From: Candidatus Caldipriscus sp. T1.2
GTDB taxonomy: Bacteria; Hydrothermota; Hydrothermia; LBFQ01
DNA: 6,562 nt
Assembly (NCBI GenBank): GCA_000980735.1
Contig: LBFQ01000008.1
Coordinates: 1,454 to 8,015, forward strand
Direction: 5' to 3'
Below, one piece after another: positions 5,563 to 6,562 of this stretch. The notes beneath the pieces were generated by a model. It was given only the letters and a program-made list of their open reading frames with translations, was not told where the DNA came from and ran no database searches. Numbering within the stretch: the first letter of the stretch is position 1; every line of letters starts with the position of its first letter. The position numbers and the translations under genes were made by a program.

Positions 5563-6117
5563 ATGGAGTTTTTCGTAGGGTTGAATTTTAAACCGCTTTA
5601 TAAGAAGCATCCGCCCCTTTATTGTGTTTCCCAGCATAGGGATGGTAAGATAAAACTTGTGAGACTCGGAACACTAAAGGATAGGAAAGAAATAGTTGAA
5701 ATTTGTAGGGAATTTGGCGTTAAGACTTTCTCCTTCAACTTCCATTATGGGGATGGAAGGTACAAGCTTCCCAAGATAAGGGTACGGTTTTACGTTGATG
5801 CGCTCTTAAAGTTCATGTCGGAGGTTAGGGAGGAGGGATACGAAGCGGTACCTTTGTTTTCTTCGTCGGTTTACGGTTCGGGAAACCTCCCTTCTGGGGA
5901 GCTTTTGGAGGGTTTAAATTTTAGGTTTGAAGCCTTGGAAAAGTTAATATCCAACTTGGATATAAACCCCCTTAAATTTCCCTGGAGGGTTTATCCTGTT
6001 GATGTATTGGATGTTATAGCTACATCGGTGGGTCTTTACTTTTATTCGGTTGGAAGGTTTGAGTTTGTGGATTTTGAGGGCTTTAAGGTGGTAAAGGTAT
6101 TATGGAAGTTGAGATAG
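5563..6117 (+). CDS. Divergent DUF429-like protein (RNase H-fold, likely altered active site)
   Basis: A 184-residue protein whose overall pattern resembles DUF429, a family predicted to have an RNase H-like nuclease fold. The start FVGLNFKPLYKKHPPLYCV (4-22) has the shape of the DUF429 first strand, usually GIDxA followed by a second strand. KEIVEICREFGVKTFSFNF (42-60) matches the helix and strand that normally ends in VAIDAP. The end WRVYPVDVLDVIATSVGLYF (141-160) and RFEFVDFEGFKVVKV (165-179) match the C-terminal YP...LDAL..A and EGxIxVP elements. N8 and N59 stand where acidic residues are expected, while D147 and D150 remain, so it may bind without cutting. The resemblance is judged by eye and is not certain. 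The ATG lies 9 nt after the previous stop, with a G-run directly against it and a stronger GGAGGGAGGG about 22 nt upstream. It overlaps the following GNAT gene by 16 nt. Confidence 0.8.
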   Translation: MEFFVGLNFKPLYKKHPPLYCVSQHRDGKIKLVRLGTLKDRKEIVEICREFGVKTFSFNFHYGDGRYKLPKIRVRFYVDALLKFMSEVREEGYEAVPLFSSSVYGSGNLPSGELLEGLNFRFEALEKLISNLDINPLKFPWRVYPVDVLDVIATSVGLYFYSVGRFEFVDFEGFKVVKVLWKLR

Positions 6118-6542
6118 TTGAAAAGAACGACCTTGAGGGGGCAATGATAGTTGAGGAGATGACGGAAAAGATTTTCCCAGAATTTGTAAGGTGGCACCGG
6201 AATTCGGTTATTAATTATCTGAGGCTTGGGGGGAAGGTTTTCGTTGCGAGAGTTTCGGGAGAGGTGGTGGGTTTTGCATTCTTTAGGAAAATACACGAAA
6301 AACTTTGGGAGCTAACCCTTATAGGGGTTTTGGAGGAATACAGGGGTATGGGAATCGGGGGAAGGCTTTTGGAGGAGGCGATGAAGGTTATTGGGGGCGA
6401 GATCTATTTACACGTTCAAACATCTAACCTTCCCGCAATAAGGCTTTATGAGAAATTCGGATTTGTAAAGGATAAACTTATAAGGGGGTTTTATTCCGAC
6501 GGCTCGGATGCGTACCTTATGGTGAGGAGGGACTTTTTGTAA
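6102..6542 (+). CDS. GNAT-family N-acetyltransferase
   Basis: Cytoplasmic acetyl-CoA-dependent acyltransferase of the Gcn5-related fold, 146 residues, complete. Motif A is LTLIGVLEEYRGMGIGGRLLEEA (71-93), with the pyrophosphate-binding R81-G-M-G-I-G86 loop. Motif B follows as IYLHVQTSNLPAIRLYEKFGFV (101-122); N109 and the AIRLYEKFGF stretch are typical of RimI-like and small-molecule GNATs, Y116 being the usual general-acid position. The N-terminal half FVARVSGEVVGFAFF (47-61) is the expected strand pair. The substrate cannot be told: candidates include protein N-termini (RimI type), amino-group metabolites or polyamines. The ATG lies 16 nt inside the previous gene and is preceded by AAGGTGG and AAAGG, suggesting coupled translation. 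It ends at TAA 6540-6542, and the 20 bases after it hold nothing I can identify. Confidence 0.92.
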   Translation: MEVEIVEKNDLEGAMIVEEMTEKIFPEFVRWHRNSVINYLRLGGKVFVARVSGEVVGFAFFRKIHEKLWELTLIGVLEEYRGMGIGGRLLEEAMKVIGGEIYLHVQTSNLPAIRLYEKFGFVKDKLIRGFYSDGSDAYLMVRRDFL

Positions 6543-6562
6543 AGATTTCTCCTTTATTTGAG

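Noticed and set aside
6042..6296. Minus-strand frame of 84 codons opposite the DUF429-like/GNAT junction
   Set aside because: Asn/Pro-rich antisense translation without recognisable features; the plus strand encodes a clear GNAT protein.
6543..6562. Last 20 bases after the GNAT stop
   Set aside because: Too short to judge; no hairpin or start signal is evident.

Overview
The window reads as compact bacterial chromosome. A bacterial-type prolyl-tRNA synthetase, GrpE, an RNB-family exoribonuclease and a tRNA-Leu of bacterial form all point to Bacteria. Heavy use of AGG (Arg) and ATA (Ile) codons, strongly purine-rich coding strands, Lys/Glu/Ile/Val-rich proteins and very tight or overlapping genes suggest a thermophile with a streamlined genome. 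I cannot name the phylum with confidence.

Two gene blocks diverge from a 46-bp intergenic region (3735-3780). Leftward (minus strand), in order of transcription: tRNA-Leu(UAA), a small DUF4321-like membrane protein, a compact diaminopimelate epimerase-family protein, GrpE, an RNase II/R-family exoribonuclease, and proS, which runs off the left edge. Adjacent members overlap or are separated by at most 7 nt, so this looks like one transcription unit headed by a tRNA. Its themes are tRNA charging, RNA turnover, protein folding and cell-wall/lysine precursor synthesis.

Rightward (plus strand): a succinate dehydrogenase/fumarate reductase cytochrome b subunit (sdhC-like) without its catalytic partners, a ThpR-type RNA 2',3'-cyclic phosphodiesterase, an unrecognised beta-rich protein with a possible signal sequence, a divergent DUF429-like protein, and a GNAT acetyltransferase. 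These five also overlap or nearly abut.

The most interesting points are: (i) a 15-bp inverted repeat (14 of 15 matching, 5-nt spacer) that fills most of the divergent intergenic region and carries an outward-facing TAAAAT box in each arm; (ii) a TTG start codon one nucleotide beyond the 3' end of tRNA-Leu, so that tRNA 3' processing would itself create a nearly leaderless mRNA; (iii) a DUF429-like protein in which two expected RNase H-fold acidic positions appear as Asn; and (iv) an unrecognised two-part beta-rich protein. No CRISPR array, insertion sequence, phage gene or defence system is visible, and no stretch above 300 bases lacks a gene.
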